DNA of 64,000 bases, taken from the NCBI GenBank assembly GCA_046297395.1, contig JBKCNM010000071.1, positions 9,638 through 73,637 on the forward strand, written 5' to 3'. Below the pieces are notes generated by a model, which was given only the letters and a program-made list of their open reading frames with translations, searched no databases and was not told where the DNA came from. The first letter of the stretch is position 1; the number at the start of each line of letters is the position of its first letter. The position numbers and the translations under genes are program-made. Positions 54,459 through 63,770 of the stretch are shown one piece after another. The DNA is from JBEICQ01 sp046297395. GTDB lineage: Bacteria > Bacteroidota > Bacteroidia > UBA4408.

Positions 54459-55313
54459 ATGAATCATCCACAAACCATCGAAAGACTTAATAAGATAGCC
54501 ACTCAGGTTCGACGCGATATTGTTCGAATGGTACATGCAGTGAATTCAGGTCATCCCGGAGGTTCTCTCGGATGCACCGAGTTTTTGGTAGCCCTGTACT
54601 TTCAAGTGATGAAACACCATCCTGTTCCCTTCGACATGGATGGAAAAAACCAGGATGTGTTTTTTCTGAGCAATGGCCACATCTCTCCAGTATTTTACAG
54701 TGTGCTGAGTCGCAGCGGATATTTTCCTGTTCCTGAACTGTCCACCTTTCGCAAACTGAATTCACGCCTGCAAGGCCATCCCACCACACATGAACATTTG
54801 CCTGGTGTGCGCATGTCATCCGGTTCATTAGGACAAGGACTTAGCGTAGGCATTGGCGCTGCCCTCGCAAAAAAACTAAATGGCGACAATCACCTCGTAT
54901 ATACTCTGCATGGCGATGGCGAACTGCAGGAAGGACAAATCTGGGAAGCAGCCATGTTTGCCTCTGCAAAAAAAGTTGACAACCTGATTGCCACCATTGA
55001 CCTCAATGGACAACAGATTGATGGAACCACCACCGATGTGCTTGATCTTGGCGATGTGGCAGAAAAATTCCGCGCTTTTGGTTGGGTCACGCTAAACATG
55101 GAAGGCAACGATATGGCATCTGTGCTTAAGGGTTTCACTGAAGCAAAAAGTTTGTGCGGCCAACAAAAACCTGTGGCTATCATGATGAAAACAGCCATGG
55201 GATACGGCGTGGATTTTATGACCAACAGCCACAAATGGCATGGAGTAGCACCCAATGATGAGCAGTTGGCTTCCGCTCTGGCACAGTTGCCGGAAACAAT
55301 CGGAGACTACTGA
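54459..55313 (+). CDS. transketolase, N-terminal (TPP-binding) subunit
   Basis: A 284-residue protein equal to the first half of transketolase. Thiamine pyrophosphate is bound through GDGELQEGQIWEA (GDG at 152-154) and ATIDLNGQQIDG; the N-terminal RRDIVRMVHAVNSGHPGGSL is typical. The C-terminal pyrimidine-binding half must be a separate protein, as in many Bacteroidota and archaea, but the next gene is a TonB-dependent receptor. The partner is therefore encoded elsewhere. It follows the T9SS protein by 11 bases. Confidence 0.92.
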   Translation: MNHPQTIERLNKIATQVRRDIVRMVHAVNSGHPGGSLGCTEFLVALYFQVMKHHPVPFDMDGKNQDVFFLSNGHISPVFYSVLSRSGYFPVPELSTFRKLNSRLQGHPTTHEHLPGVRMSSGSLGQGLSVGIGAALAKKLNGDNHLVYTLHGDGELQEGQIWEAAMFASAKKVDNLIATIDLNGQQIDGTTTDVLDLGDVAEKFRAFGWVTLNMEGNDMASVLKGFTEAKSLCGQQKPVAIMMKTAMGYGVDFMTNSHKWHGVAPNDEQLASALAQLPETIGDY

Positions 55314-55356
55314 AACCTGAAAAAGAAATTAGCACCCACAAGCCTCATTCACGCTT

Positions 55357-55373
55357 GATGCAACTTGCATCAT
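55357..55373. promoter_or_regulatory. perfect 17-base palindrome upstream of TonB receptor
   Basis: TGATGCAACTTGCATCA has 8-base arms around one base, between the transketolase stop and the receptor gene at 55431. A run of T residues follows about 17 bases later. Operator for a dimeric regulator, or the stem of a weak terminator, are both possible. Confidence 0.4.
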
Positions 55374-55430
55374 GGCCTATTCAAATATTTTTTTTCAAAC
55401 ATTTTTTAACCCTGTTTGTTTCTACCTGCA

Positions 55431-57824
55431 ATGAACAAAAACCTTTCTGTCTTCTTTCTTGCATCCTTGCTCCCTCTGCTGGGCATGACACAAACTGCTA
55501 CCCTCAAAGGGAAAGTCTTCAACAGCCTCACCAATGAACCTGTTCCTTTTGCGGTGGTTGCCATTCAGGGAACCACAACTGCAGCCACCGCCGATGTGGA
55601 TGGTAATTATGTTTTGCAAAATCTCCTGCCCGGTCAATACAACATTGATGTAACATTCATGGGATACCGAAAAAAATCCATTTTCGAAGTATCCGTCTTC
55701 AACAGCAAGGTGATTTTTCTTGATGTGGCTTTGGATGAAGAGGTGAAAAACATCAAGGAAGTAGAAATCAAGGCTTCCCCTTTTAACAAGACACAGGAAA
55801 GTCCGCTCTCACTCCGTACCATCGGTGTTTCTGAAATTGAACGCAACCCGGGAGGAAACAGAGATATCTCTCGCGTCATACAATCCTTTCCGGGTGTGGC
55901 TTCCACTGCATCCTTCCGCAATGATATCATCATCAGAGGAGGTGCCCCAAATGAAAACCGCTTTTACCTCGATGGAGTAGAGGTGCCTGTTATCAATCAC
56001 TTTGCAACCCAAGGCTCATCAGGTGGACCTGTGGGCATGATCAATGTGAATTTTATCAGAGAAGTTGATTTTCATTCCGGTGCATTTCCCGCCAACCGCG
56101 GCAATGCCCTAAGCTCTGTATTCGAGTTCAAACAAAAAGAAGGCAACAAGGAAAAATGGGGCATGAACTTCACCCTTGGTCCAAACGACCTCGGCGTGAC
56201 CGGAGAAGGACCCACCGGAAAAAATTCCTCCCTCATCTTCTCCGTGCGACGCTCTTACCTTCAATTTTTATTCGCTGCACTCAAATTGCCTTTCTTGCCC
56301 ATTTACAATGACTTTCAGTTTAAATACAAATGGAAGATTAATCCAAAAACAGAACTCACGGCAGTTGGACTGGGTGCACTCGATGACTTTGAATTAAACA
56401 AGGAAGCAAACGAAACAGAAGAGCAAAAATACTTCCTCGCCAATCTGCCCATCTACAAACAGTGGAACTATACCAATGGCATCACCTTAAAAAGATTTAC
56501 CGAAAATGGCAATCTTTTGCTGGTACTGAGTAGAAACATGCTCAACAACAGAAGCTACAAATACAAGGACAATGACGAGAGTTCGCCCGATAACAGAATA
56601 CTCGATTACCTCTCGCAGGAAATGGAAAACAAACTCAGGGCGGAGCATACCCTCCGCACCAAGGGTTTTCGCATCAATTATGGAATAGCTGCAGAGTATG
56701 TCAAATACAACAACAGTACCTACAATAAAATCAGCATTGCAGGAAACTCCCTGGTTGTAAATTATGCTTCTGCCATTGAATTGTATAAGTACGGAGTGTT
56801 CGGACAAGTGAGTCGCGGACTTTTTAACGAGCGCTTGGTCCTCTCATTCGGACTTCGCACAGATGCCAATACCTTTAGCAGCAAAATGGCCAATCTGAGC
56901 AGGCAGATTTCTCCCCGTTTCTCACTCAGCTATGGGCTGCTTCCCGGAATCAATATCAATGCCAATGTGGGCCGTTATTACCAACTGCCTCCTTATACGG
57001 TGATGGGATATAGAGATGCCACAGGTGAGTTGGTGAACAAAACAGCAGGCATCGATTATATCCGTTGTGACCACACAGTTGCAGGAATTGAATTTAATAC
57101 ATCTTCTTCTTCCAAAATTACCATTGAAGGATTTTATAAGTGGTATGATAATTATCCTTTTTTACTCAGGGAGCAAATATCCCTTGCCAACCTCGGTGCT
57201 GATTTTGGGGTAATAGGCAATGCACCTGTGAACTCATCAAGCAAAGGTCGCAGTTATGGACTCGAATTCCTGGCACAGCAAAAAATGATGAAAGGCTTTT
57301 ATGGTATTGTTTCATTCACGCTTGTTAGAAGTGACTTTACCAATGCAGCAGGCGTATTCCAAGCCTCCGCCTGGGACAACAGATATATCTTAAGCCTTAC
57401 AGGAGGTAAAAAGTTTGGCAAAAACTGGGAGATTGGCTTTCGCTATCGCTGGTTGGGTGGATTGCCCTACACACCCGTTAATCAGCAATTCTCTTCACTC
57501 GTGAGTGTTTGGGACATCAACCGTCAGGGAGTGCCCGATTATGCAAGGGTAAATTCCCTCCGTCTCTCTGCTTTTAACCAACTCGATTTCAGGATTGATA
57601 AAAAGTGGTTCCTGAAAAGATGGAACCTCAATCTTTATTTTGATGTGCAAAATGCCGGAAACTCAAAAAATCAGCAGCCTCCACTCTTGTTGCTCGACAG
57701 AGATGCCCAGGGAAATCCCATTGTAGAAAACAGTGCCACAAATATTCCCAGCTACAGAACCCGCTTCATTCAGAATACAGCAGGAACTGTCATCCCCTCG
57801 ATAGGTGTAATTATTGAATTGTAA
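55431..57824 (+). CDS. TonB-dependent receptor with carboxypeptidase-like N-terminal domain
   Basis: A 797-residue outer-membrane transporter. A signal peptide (LSVFFLASLLPLLGMTQ) is followed by a carboxypeptidase D regulatory-like domain (about 22-105). The plug is RDISRVIQSFPGVASTASFR and RNDIIIRGGAPNENRFYLDG, and a long beta-barrel ends in GTVIPSIGVIIEL. The ATG at 55431 is used; an upstream TTG would only extend the signal. No SusD-like partner follows, so it is not a SusC-type glycan importer. The substrate (siderophore, vitamin or peptide) is unknown. Confidence 0.9.
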   Translation: MNKNLSVFFLASLLPLLGMTQTATLKGKVFNSLTNEPVPFAVVAIQGTTTAATADVDGNYVLQNLLPGQYNIDVTFMGYRKKSIFEVSVFNSKVIFLDVALDEEVKNIKEVEIKASPFNKTQESPLSLRTIGVSEIERNPGGNRDISRVIQSFPGVASTASFRNDIIIRGGAPNENRFYLDGVEVPVINHFATQGSSGGPVGMINVNFIREVDFHSGAFPANRGNALSSVFEFKQKEGNKEKWGMNFTLGPNDLGVTGEGPTGKNSSLIFSVRRSYLQFLFAALKLPFLPIYNDFQFKYKWKINPKTELTAVGLGALDDFELNKEANETEEQKYFLANLPIYKQWNYTNGITLKRFTENGNLLLVLSRNMLNNRSYKYKDNDESSPDNRILDYLSQEMENKLRAEHTLRTKGFRINYGIAAEYVKYNNSTYNKISIAGNSLVVNYASAIELYKYGVFGQVSRGLFNERLVLSFGLRTDANTFSSKMANLSRQISPRFSLSYGLLPGININANVGRYYQLPPYTVMGYRDATGELVNKTAGIDYIRCDHTVAGIEFNTSSSSKITIEGFYKWYDNYPFLLREQISLANLGADFGVIGNAPVNSSSKGRSYGLEFLAQQKMMKGFYGIVSFTLVRSDFTNAAGVFQASAWDNRYILSLTGGKKFGKNWEIGFRYRWLGGLPYTPVNQQFSSLVSVWDINRQGVPDYARVNSLRLSAFNQLDFRIDKKWFLKRWNLNLYFDVQNAGNSKNQQPPLLLLDRDAQGNPIVENSATNIPSYRTRFIQNTAGTVIPSIGVIIEL

Positions 57825-57827
57825 GCC

Positions 57828-58427
57828 TTAAGATTCAGCCACCACTGTTTCAACTTCAGGCACCATTCGCTTGAGAAGAGCCTCAATGCCTGCTTTCAGC
57901 GTGAGTGTTGAACTCGGACAACCACTGCATGAACCTTTCATGGAAACAGTAACTACGCCATCAGCAAAAGACTTTAAAGCAATGGCTCCTCCATCACTTT
58001 CAACCGCCGGCTGAATATATTCTTCCAGAATGGAGATGATTTTTTGTTCAATTTCTCCGAAGTTTCTCGAGGGATGCGCATCCGTCACTTTTTCCAGTAC
58101 TTCTGCTCCACTGCTCGCGATTGGCTTGGTAAAAAAAGGTGTTTCTGAGTTGAGGGCATCTGTGATAAACTCCCTCAGTTGAGTAATTATTTCATCCCAA
58201 TTAAGGGTGTCGTTTTTGCGAACGGTGATGTAATTCTTGCTCACGAAAACAGATTGCACAAAGGGGAAACCGAGCAGATCACGCACCAAAGGAGCATCCT
58301 TTGCCTGCGAAGGGGTTAAAAATTCCAATGCGCCCTCGCTGAGCATCACATCTGCCACAAACTTGATGGCTTCCGGGTTGGGAGTGCTTTCGGTATATAC
58401 AGTAATTCGTTTATTTGCAGTGCTCAT
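57828..58427 (-). CDS. NifU/Nfu-type Fe-S cluster scaffold protein
   Basis: A 199-residue protein with an N-terminal Nfu domain (TESTPNPEAIKFVADVMLSE) and a C-terminal NifU-like domain carrying CSGCPSSTLTLKAGIE, whose CxxC pair binds the transferred 4Fe-4S cluster. Start at the ATG at 58427 (MSTANKRITVYTESTPNP). It is divergent from nadB, and its 3' end is 3 bases from the TonB receptor stop. Possibly it supplies clusters to quinolinate synthase NadA, but that gene is not here. Confidence 0.92.
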   Translation of the reverse strand: MSTANKRITVYTESTPNPEAIKFVADVMLSEGALEFLTPSQAKDAPLVRDLLGFPFVQSVFVSKNYITVRKNDTLNWDEIITQLREFITDALNSETPFFTKPIASSGAEVLEKVTDAHPSRNFGEIEQKIISILEEYIQPAVESDGGAIALKSFADGVVTVSMKGSCSGCPSSTLTLKAGIEALLKRMVPEVETVVAES

Positions 58428-58482
58428 GATACCTGAACCAATAGTGATTTGTTTTGTTTGATTTTTTGCAAAAGTACACAAG

Positions 58483-60063
58483 ATGTCACAAGAGTTAAGA
58501 ACAGATTTTCTCGTAATCGGTTCCGGAATAGCCGGGCTCACCTATGCCCTCAAGGTAGCCGATTACGGCAAAGTGCTATTGCTTACAAAAACCAGCGATG
58601 ACGAAACCAATACCAAATACGCACAAGGCGGCATAGCTGCTGTGATGTACCAAACAGATTCTTACGAAAAACATATCCGCGACACCCTGATCGCAGGAGA
58701 TGGTGCCTGCAATGAGGAAGTGGTGAGAATGGTTATCACAGAATCCACCGAAAGAGTAAACGAACTCATTTCATGGGGCGCCCGATTCGATTACGACGAC
58801 CTGGGCAAGTACGATCTTGCCAGAGAAGGTGGACATTCCGAACCCCGCATCCTGCATCATAAAGACAATACCGGTTCCGAAATTGAAAGAGCCCTGCTCA
58901 GCCGCGTGCATGCCAACCCAAACATCAGGGTGAGTACCCACGATTTTGTCCTCGATTTAATCACGCAGCACCACCTGGGCGCTTATGTAAACAGCAAAAC
59001 TTCAGGCATAGAGTGTGTTGGAGCTTATGCACTCGATACCCGCACCGGCAAAATTACCACCATCCTTGCCAAAGCCACATGCATATGCAGTGGAGGCGTG
59101 GGAAATCTGTATGAGTCCACCACCAATCCGGCTATCGCCACCGGCGATGGCGTGGCCATGGTTTACCGTGCCAAAGGCAAGGTGGCTGACATGGAATTTA
59201 TTCAGTTTCATCCAACCGCATTGTACCATCCGGATGTGCAACCTGCTTTTTTAATCTCCGAGGCGGTCAGAGGTTTTGGTGGCATCCTACGCAACCACAA
59301 AGGAGAAGATTTTATGGGGCGCTATGACAGCAGGGGAGCACTTGCACCCCGCGATATCGTGGCAAGAGCCATCGACAACGAACTCAAACAATCCGGTGAA
59401 CCCTGTGTGTTTTTAGATTGCAGACATCTTCCCGGACAAGAACTCATCAGTCATTTCCCAACCATCTACCATACTTGCCTCAAATTGGGCATTGATATCA
59501 CAAGCGACCTCATCCCTGTAGTTCCCTCAGCACATTATTGCTGCGGAGGCATCGTGGTAGATATGCACGGGCGCAGTTCCATTCGGGGACTTTATGCCGC
59601 CGGCGAATGCGCCCGTACCGGATTGCATGGGGCCAACCGACTGGCCAGTAATTCCCTGCTCGAAGCCCTGGTGTATGCCCACAGAGCAGCAGCGCATGCC
59701 CGTGAATTTGCTTCTGCCAATACCTATGGTGAAGGAATTCCTCCCTGGAATGATGAGGGTACATCCCATCCTGAAGAAATGGTTTTGCTTACCCAATCAC
59801 TCAAAGAACTTAAAGCCATCATGACCAATTATGTGGGCATTGTAAGATCTGACCTAAGGCTGCAAAGAGCTTTCCACAGGCTGCGCATCCTGCATGTTGA
59901 AACAGAAGCCTTATACGAAAAAACAACCGTCTCGCCTGAACTGTGTGAACTGCGAAACATGATCAAGGTGGGCTATATTACCATCAAGCATGCCATGCAA
60001 AGAAAAGAAAGCATAGGTTTGCATTTCAACGCAGATTATCCTTCCCAAACATCAAAACAGTGA
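58483..60063 (+). CDS. nadB: L-aspartate oxidase
   Basis: A 526-residue flavoprotein of the fumarate reductase/succinate dehydrogenase family, the first step of de novo NAD synthesis (aspartate to iminoaspartate). FAD-binding motif VIGSGIAGLTYALKV at the N-terminus, TKYAQGGIAAVM, then GHSEPRILHHKDNTG (substrate site), and PSAHYCCGGIVVDMHGRSS. Starts at the ATG at 58483. Its TGA overlaps the GTG start of the next gene (GTGA). Confidence 0.96.
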   Translation: MSQELRTDFLVIGSGIAGLTYALKVADYGKVLLLTKTSDDETNTKYAQGGIAAVMYQTDSYEKHIRDTLIAGDGACNEEVVRMVITESTERVNELISWGARFDYDDLGKYDLAREGGHSEPRILHHKDNTGSEIERALLSRVHANPNIRVSTHDFVLDLITQHHLGAYVNSKTSGIECVGAYALDTRTGKITTILAKATCICSGGVGNLYESTTNPAIATGDGVAMVYRAKGKVADMEFIQFHPTALYHPDVQPAFLISEAVRGFGGILRNHKGEDFMGRYDSRGALAPRDIVARAIDNELKQSGEPCVFLDCRHLPGQELISHFPTIYHTCLKLGIDITSDLIPVVPSAHYCCGGIVVDMHGRSSIRGLYAAGECARTGLHGANRLASNSLLEALVYAHRAAAHAREFASANTYGEGIPPWNDEGTSHPEEMVLLTQSLKELKAIMTNYVGIVRSDLRLQRAFHRLRILHVETEALYEKTTVSPELCELRNMIKVGYITIKHAMQRKESIGLHFNADYPSQTSKQ

Positions 60064-61820
60064 AGTATCTAAGCATCCTCATTCTCCCGGCATTTTTGGC
60101 CTGTCAGTCAGCCGGAAAAAACGAACATGCATCAAACACAAAGGATGCAGCATTTACCGCTTTCAGCAATCGATTGCTCGACGCATGGTGGAAAATGTTT
60201 CCCGAAAATGCAGCTTATGCCGGTAAGCATGATTACGATAGCTTGCTCACCATCCCAGACGAAGCGCGCCGCCAAAAAGAAATTTCTTTTGCGCTTGCCT
60301 ACACCGATAGCATCAAGTCCTTTGACGATGCTTCACTCAGCGTGCTGAACAGGGCAGACAAGTCCATTCTCCTCAACCAGATGGAGCTTATTCCTTTTTA
60401 CAACAACGAATACAAGGGTTGGCAATGGAATCCTTCGGGTTACAACATGAGTGCACTGATTGCCGAGTTGCTGGCCGGCAAACATGCCCCACTCGAAAAT
60501 CGCTTAAGAGATATCTGTAAGAGAATTGCCGGACATCAAGCGTATTTCGCTGCTGCCAAAAAAAACATATCCTCTCCCTCTGAGGCACACACCCAATTGG
60601 CCATCGATCAATTGCTGGGTTCTGTTTCCACCCTCAGCAAAGATCTGCCCGATTCCATCAAAGCCTCCAAGTGGTCAGAAGAAAAGAAAAAGGAATGTAT
60701 TGCACTTGCAGCAGAAGCTGCCAAAAGCCAGGAAGACTTTGCCGCATGGCTAAAAAAAGAAGCACTTCCCACCGCAGTGAATGATTATAGATTGGGCAAA
60801 GAACGGTATGGAAAAAAGTTTAGCCTCGAAATGATTAGCCAATTTTCTGCCGAGCAAATCTACAAGCGGGCACTCAGTCGCAAAAACGAGTTACACCAAG
60901 AGATGTTCAGGCTTACTTCTTCTTTGTGGAATAAATATTTTTCAAAAAGTCCGCTTCCAAAAGACTCTCTCTCTGCCATTAAAATGCTCATCGAAAAAAT
61001 TTCTGCAAGTCACGCAAAGCCGAATGAATTTCAGCAGGCAATTGAAAAGCAGATTCCTTTCCTTACAGCATTCATCAACAAGAAAAAGTTGCTCTATCTC
61101 GATGAAAGCAAACCCCTGGTGGTGCGTAAAGAACCTGAATACATGAAAGGTGTTGCAGGTGCCTCTATTTCTGCGCCCGGCCCTTACGACAAAAATGCCA
61201 ATACCTATTACAATGTGGGCAGCTTGGCAGGATATTCAAAAGAGGATGCAGAAAGCTACCTCAGAGAATACAATGATTACACCCTGCAGATTTTAAACAT
61301 CCATGAAGCCATCCCCGGACATTACACCCAGTTGGTGTATGCCAACAATTCTCCGAGCATAGTCAAGTCGGTGTTCGGCAACAATGCCATGATTGAAGGC
61401 TGGGCAGTTTACGGAGAGCGCATGATGCTCGAAAACGGATACCCCAATCTGGAGAGCGATTCCACCGGTAATGAGATGTGGCTTATGTATTACAAATGGC
61501 ATTTGCGCACGGTTTGCAACACCATTCTGGATTACTCGGTGCATTGCCTCAACATGAGCAAGGAGCAGGGACTGGATTTGCTTATCAGGCAGGCCTTTCA
61601 GGAAGCGGCAGAAGCCAAGAATAAATGGCGCAGGGTTTCTGTGACCAATGTTCAGTTATGCTGCTACTTTACCGGTTTCACTGAAATTTATGAACTGAGG
61701 GAAGCCATGAAAAAGAAACAGGGCAAGGCTTTTGATGTAAAAAAATGGCACGAAACATTTTTGAGTTTTGGAAGTTCACCTGTGCCTTTTATTTCAGAAG
61801 CCATGCTCAACGAGAAGTAA
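60060..61820 (+). CDS. DUF885 family lipoprotein, putative zinc peptidase
   Basis: A 586-residue protein with a lipoprotein signal (SILILPAFLAC, lipid Cys about residue 15). The zinc motif HEAIPGH (H415, E416, H421) is the DUF885 signature, related to M32-like metallopeptidases. The conserved regions GVAGASISAPGPYDKNAN and IEGWAVYGERMMLENGY are also present. The GTG at 60060 overlaps the nadB stop, so the two are translationally coupled. Relatives are thought to cleave small peptides in the periplasm or outside the cell; the substrate is unknown. Confidence 0.85.
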   Translation: MKYLSILILPAFLACQSAGKNEHASNTKDAAFTAFSNRLLDAWWKMFPENAAYAGKHDYDSLLTIPDEARRQKEISFALAYTDSIKSFDDASLSVLNRADKSILLNQMELIPFYNNEYKGWQWNPSGYNMSALIAELLAGKHAPLENRLRDICKRIAGHQAYFAAAKKNISSPSEAHTQLAIDQLLGSVSTLSKDLPDSIKASKWSEEKKKECIALAAEAAKSQEDFAAWLKKEALPTAVNDYRLGKERYGKKFSLEMISQFSAEQIYKRALSRKNELHQEMFRLTSSLWNKYFSKSPLPKDSLSAIKMLIEKISASHAKPNEFQQAIEKQIPFLTAFINKKKLLYLDESKPLVVRKEPEYMKGVAGASISAPGPYDKNANTYYNVGSLAGYSKEDAESYLREYNDYTLQILNIHEAIPGHYTQLVYANNSPSIVKSVFGNNAMIEGWAVYGERMMLENGYPNLESDSTGNEMWLMYYKWHLRTVCNTILDYSVHCLNMSKEQGLDLLIRQAFQEAAEAKNKWRRVSVTNVQLCCYFTGFTEIYELREAMKKKQGKAFDVKKWHETFLSFGSSPVPFISEAMLNEK

Positions 61821-61851
61821 ATAGCAGGCCAAACGCATCAAAAAAATATTT

Positions 61852-61859
61852 TATATTTG
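61852..61859 (+). promoter_or_regulatory. TAnnTTTG -7 box for tRNA-Leu
   Basis: TATATTTG matches exactly, ending 22 bases before the mature 5' end of tRNA-Leu. No TTG box is visible at the expected distance. Confidence 0.5.
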
Positions 61860-61881
61860 CATCCCTTTTCATTTCAAATCT

Positions 61882-61965
61882 GCCCGGGTGGCGGAATTGG
61901 TAGACGCGCTGGTCTCAAACACCAGTGAGCTCACCCTCATGCCGGTTCGATCCCGGCCCCGGGTA
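61882..61965 (+). tRNA. tRNA-Leu (anticodon CAA)
   Basis: An 84-base type II cloverleaf: acceptor GCCCGGG paired with CCCGGGT (G1-U72 wobble), anticodon stem CTGGT/ACCAG with loop CTCAAAC (anticodon CAA, reads TTG), a long variable arm, T-arm GCCGG/CCGGC with loop TTCGATC, discriminator A. CCA is not encoded. Confidence 0.95.
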
Positions 61966-61967
61966 CG

Positions 61968-62003
61968 AAAAAAAACATCCGCTTTCGAGCGGATTTTTTT
62001 TTG
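61968..62003 (+). terminator. Rho-independent terminator of tRNA-Leu
   Basis: ATCCGCT-TTCG-AGCGGAT, a 7-bp stem closed by a UUCG tetraloop, flanked by eight A residues and followed by nine T residues. It lies directly after tRNA-Leu and the flanking tracts make it usable in both directions. Confidence 0.9.
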
Positions 62004-62011
62004 TTGTAAAC

Positions 62012-62035
62012 CCACAAGAACTCTGTGGTTTTTTT
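62012..62035 (+). terminator. second, weaker terminator
   Basis: CCACA / TGTGG with a 7-base loop and seven T residues, 9 bases after the first terminator. It may be a backup, or part of the repeat that follows. Confidence 0.5.
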
Positions 62036-62145
62036 GGGCGTTGCTCCCGTCCCATGCCGAGGCATGAGGCCGTGAGCCGGGCTTTTCGCTCAAACTTTTT
62101 TGTCCCCATGCGGGAACAAAAAAGTAACCGCTGCAATCCCTAACG
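62036..62145. repeat. palindromic intergenic element, probably a dispersed Bacteroidota repeat
   Basis: About 110 bases with three structural parts: GGGCGTTGC, then CATGCC-GA-GGCATG (62053-62066); GAGCCGGGCTTTTCGCT; and a long hairpin in which ACTTTTTTGT pairs with ACAAAAAAGT around CCC/GGG (62094-62125). The element ends CGCTGCAATCCCTAACGCA. This order resembles noncoding repeats I recall from many Bacteroidota genomes (GGGCGT... hairpin ...CCGGGC... hairpin ...CGCTGCAATCCCTAACGC). Only one copy is in the window, so the repeat status is inferred. Confidence 0.5.
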
Positions 62146-62244
62146 CAAAAATCAGGTAATACATAAAAGATGTGGGCTAATGAAAAACCCTCTGTCAATC
62201 ACAACTTTTACTTCGGTAAAATTACCAAGGGAAGTATTTCAGCT

Positions 62245-63120
62245 TCAGGCTGCGTCCTTCTCTAAGTTGCTGTGCAGCATTTTATCGGGCACACCCCTCA
62301 GGTTCCACACAATTCCACACCAGGAGAGCATCTTTAAAATGTAATAAGTGATGTCTACTTCCCACCAGAAAAATCCCTGCCTTGCTGCACTCTGAAAATA
62401 ATGGTGGTTGTTGTGCCATCCTTCTCCCATCGTTACAAGCGCCAGAATAAAATTGTTGCGGCTCTTGTCAGTGGTTTTATATCGGCGGCTTCCAATCAGG
62501 TGCATCAGAGAGTTGATGGTAAAAGTGCCGTGAAACAACAATACCGTTCCCAAACAAAATGCCACTGCAAATGTGGACAGGCCGGCGCTCCAGTCAGTGA
62601 TTCCGGTTCCGTTTACCAAGTTACCGGAAAGATAGATGCATATAGCCAGGAATAAAACAGGCATCAAATGATAACGATTTAAAAACTGCAGTTCCTTGTA
62701 TTTGGCAAAATCCCGGATAAGATCATAGCGGGTCTCCTTGTATTCAGGGCCAATGATCCATCCCACATGGGCATACCAAAAACCGTAAAGGTTTGCAGAA
62801 TGCGGATCTTCAGGTGTGTCGCTGTGCTTGTGGTGTATGCGATGATTGGAGGCCCACCAGAGCGCGCCTTTCTGCATGCTGGTTTGTGCAAAAAAGGCCA
62901 GGATAAATTGAAATACCCTGGAAGTAGAATAGGTGTTGTGAGAGAAGTAGCGGTGGTATCCGCCTGTAATAAAAAACATCCTGAAAAAGTAGAGACCTGC
63001 CATTAGCCACCAGTCAAAAGCTGTGGCACCCGTGTAAAAAATCAGCAATGGTGTAAGGTGAAAAAGAATAAAACCCATTTCGTTTTTATAGATGGGTTTC
63101 CTGCGTTGTTGTTTTTCCAT
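62245..63120 (-). CDS. acyl-CoA (delta-9 type) fatty acid desaturase
   Basis: A 291-residue integral membrane di-iron desaturase with the three histidine boxes HRYFSH, HRIHH and HNNHH, and about four membrane segments. It introduces a double bond into saturated acyl-CoA or acyl-lipid chains, adjusting membrane fluidity. Starts at the ATG at 63120. It stands alone, with tRNA-Leu upstream on the other strand and a 314-base spacer on the other side. Confidence 0.92.
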   Translation of the reverse strand: MEKQQRRKPIYKNEMGFILFHLTPLLIFYTGATAFDWWLMAGLYFFRMFFITGGYHRYFSHNTYSTSRVFQFILAFFAQTSMQKGALWWASNHRIHHKHSDTPEDPHSANLYGFWYAHVGWIIGPEYKETRYDLIRDFAKYKELQFLNRYHLMPVLFLAICIYLSGNLVNGTGITDWSAGLSTFAVAFCLGTVLLFHGTFTINSLMHLIGSRRYKTTDKSRNNFILALVTMGEGWHNNHHYFQSAARQGFFWWEVDITYYILKMLSWCGIVWNLRGVPDKMLHSNLEKDAA

Positions 63121-63434
63121 GTGGCTACAAATGTAAGGCTAAAACGCTTGTCTCAAACACCCTCCGGCAATTTTTTGCCCTCCGGCGACTTCTTTTAATA
63201 AAAAGACTGTCAGGTAGTTAAGTTGATTGAACGATGGGTTCAGTTTTCTCGACTCCGCTGTAAAGTGCTTACATAAAAATTCACAAAATCTTCAACGGCT
63301 CTCCGGGTGCCCTCTCGCTTGGTCTGCGACATCTGTGGTTAACTGGCAATTCTTACTGGTACTTTTTGATTTATTCCTGAGAATCCCTGCATCCCCTCGT
63401 TCTAAAGTAACAGGAAAGCTTGTATTTTAGTGGT
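63121..63434. other. 314-base spacer before the MNT/HEPN pair
   Basis: No gene seen. A 9-base direct repeat CCCTCCGGC occurs at 63160-63168 and 63178-63186. No clear promoter box is visible close to the MNT start at 63435. Confidence 0.4.
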
Positions 63435-63770
63435 ATGAATCTTAAGGATACCATTAAAAATAATGCTCTCGAGTTTGTTGCTCTGTGCAGAAGTCATCAA
63501 GTGAAGACTTTATATGCTTTTGGTTCCTCAACCAATCATTCTTTCAAAGAAGAATCAAGCGATCTTGATTTACTTGTAGAAATTGATACCACTGATCCCA
63601 TTCAAAGAGGAGAAGAGTTGATGGATCTTTGGGACAAATTTGAATTGTTTTTTCAAAGGAAAGTCGATCTGCTCACTCATGCATCTGTAAAAAATCCAAT
63701 CCTTTGGAAAAACATTGATGCGAACAAGTTCTTGCTTTATGACGGAAAGGAGCAAAAAGTATCTTTCTGA
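63435..63770 (+). CDS. MNT-type minimal nucleotidyltransferase (antitoxin-like)
   Basis: A 111-residue protein with the nucleotidyltransferase pattern G30-S31 ... D43-L-D45 and a third acidic residue D78, so the metal site looks intact. Proteins of this size next to a HEPN gene form MNT/HEPN toxin-antitoxin systems, in which the MNT protein adds AMP to a tyrosine of the HEPN toxin. The ATG at 63435 is preferred over a TTG five codons upstream. It overlaps the HEPN gene by 31 bases. Confidence 0.88.
   Translation: MNLKDTIKNNALEFVALCRSHQVKTLYAFGSSTNHSFKEESSDLDLLVEIDTTDPIQRGEELMDLWDKFELFFQRKVDLLTHASVKNPILWKNIDANKFLLYDGKEQKVSF

Noticed and set aside
61869..62198. Minus-strand open frame of 109 codons over tRNA-Leu and the repeat
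   Set aside because: It runs through the tRNA, two terminators and the palindromic element, and its translation has no recognisable motif.
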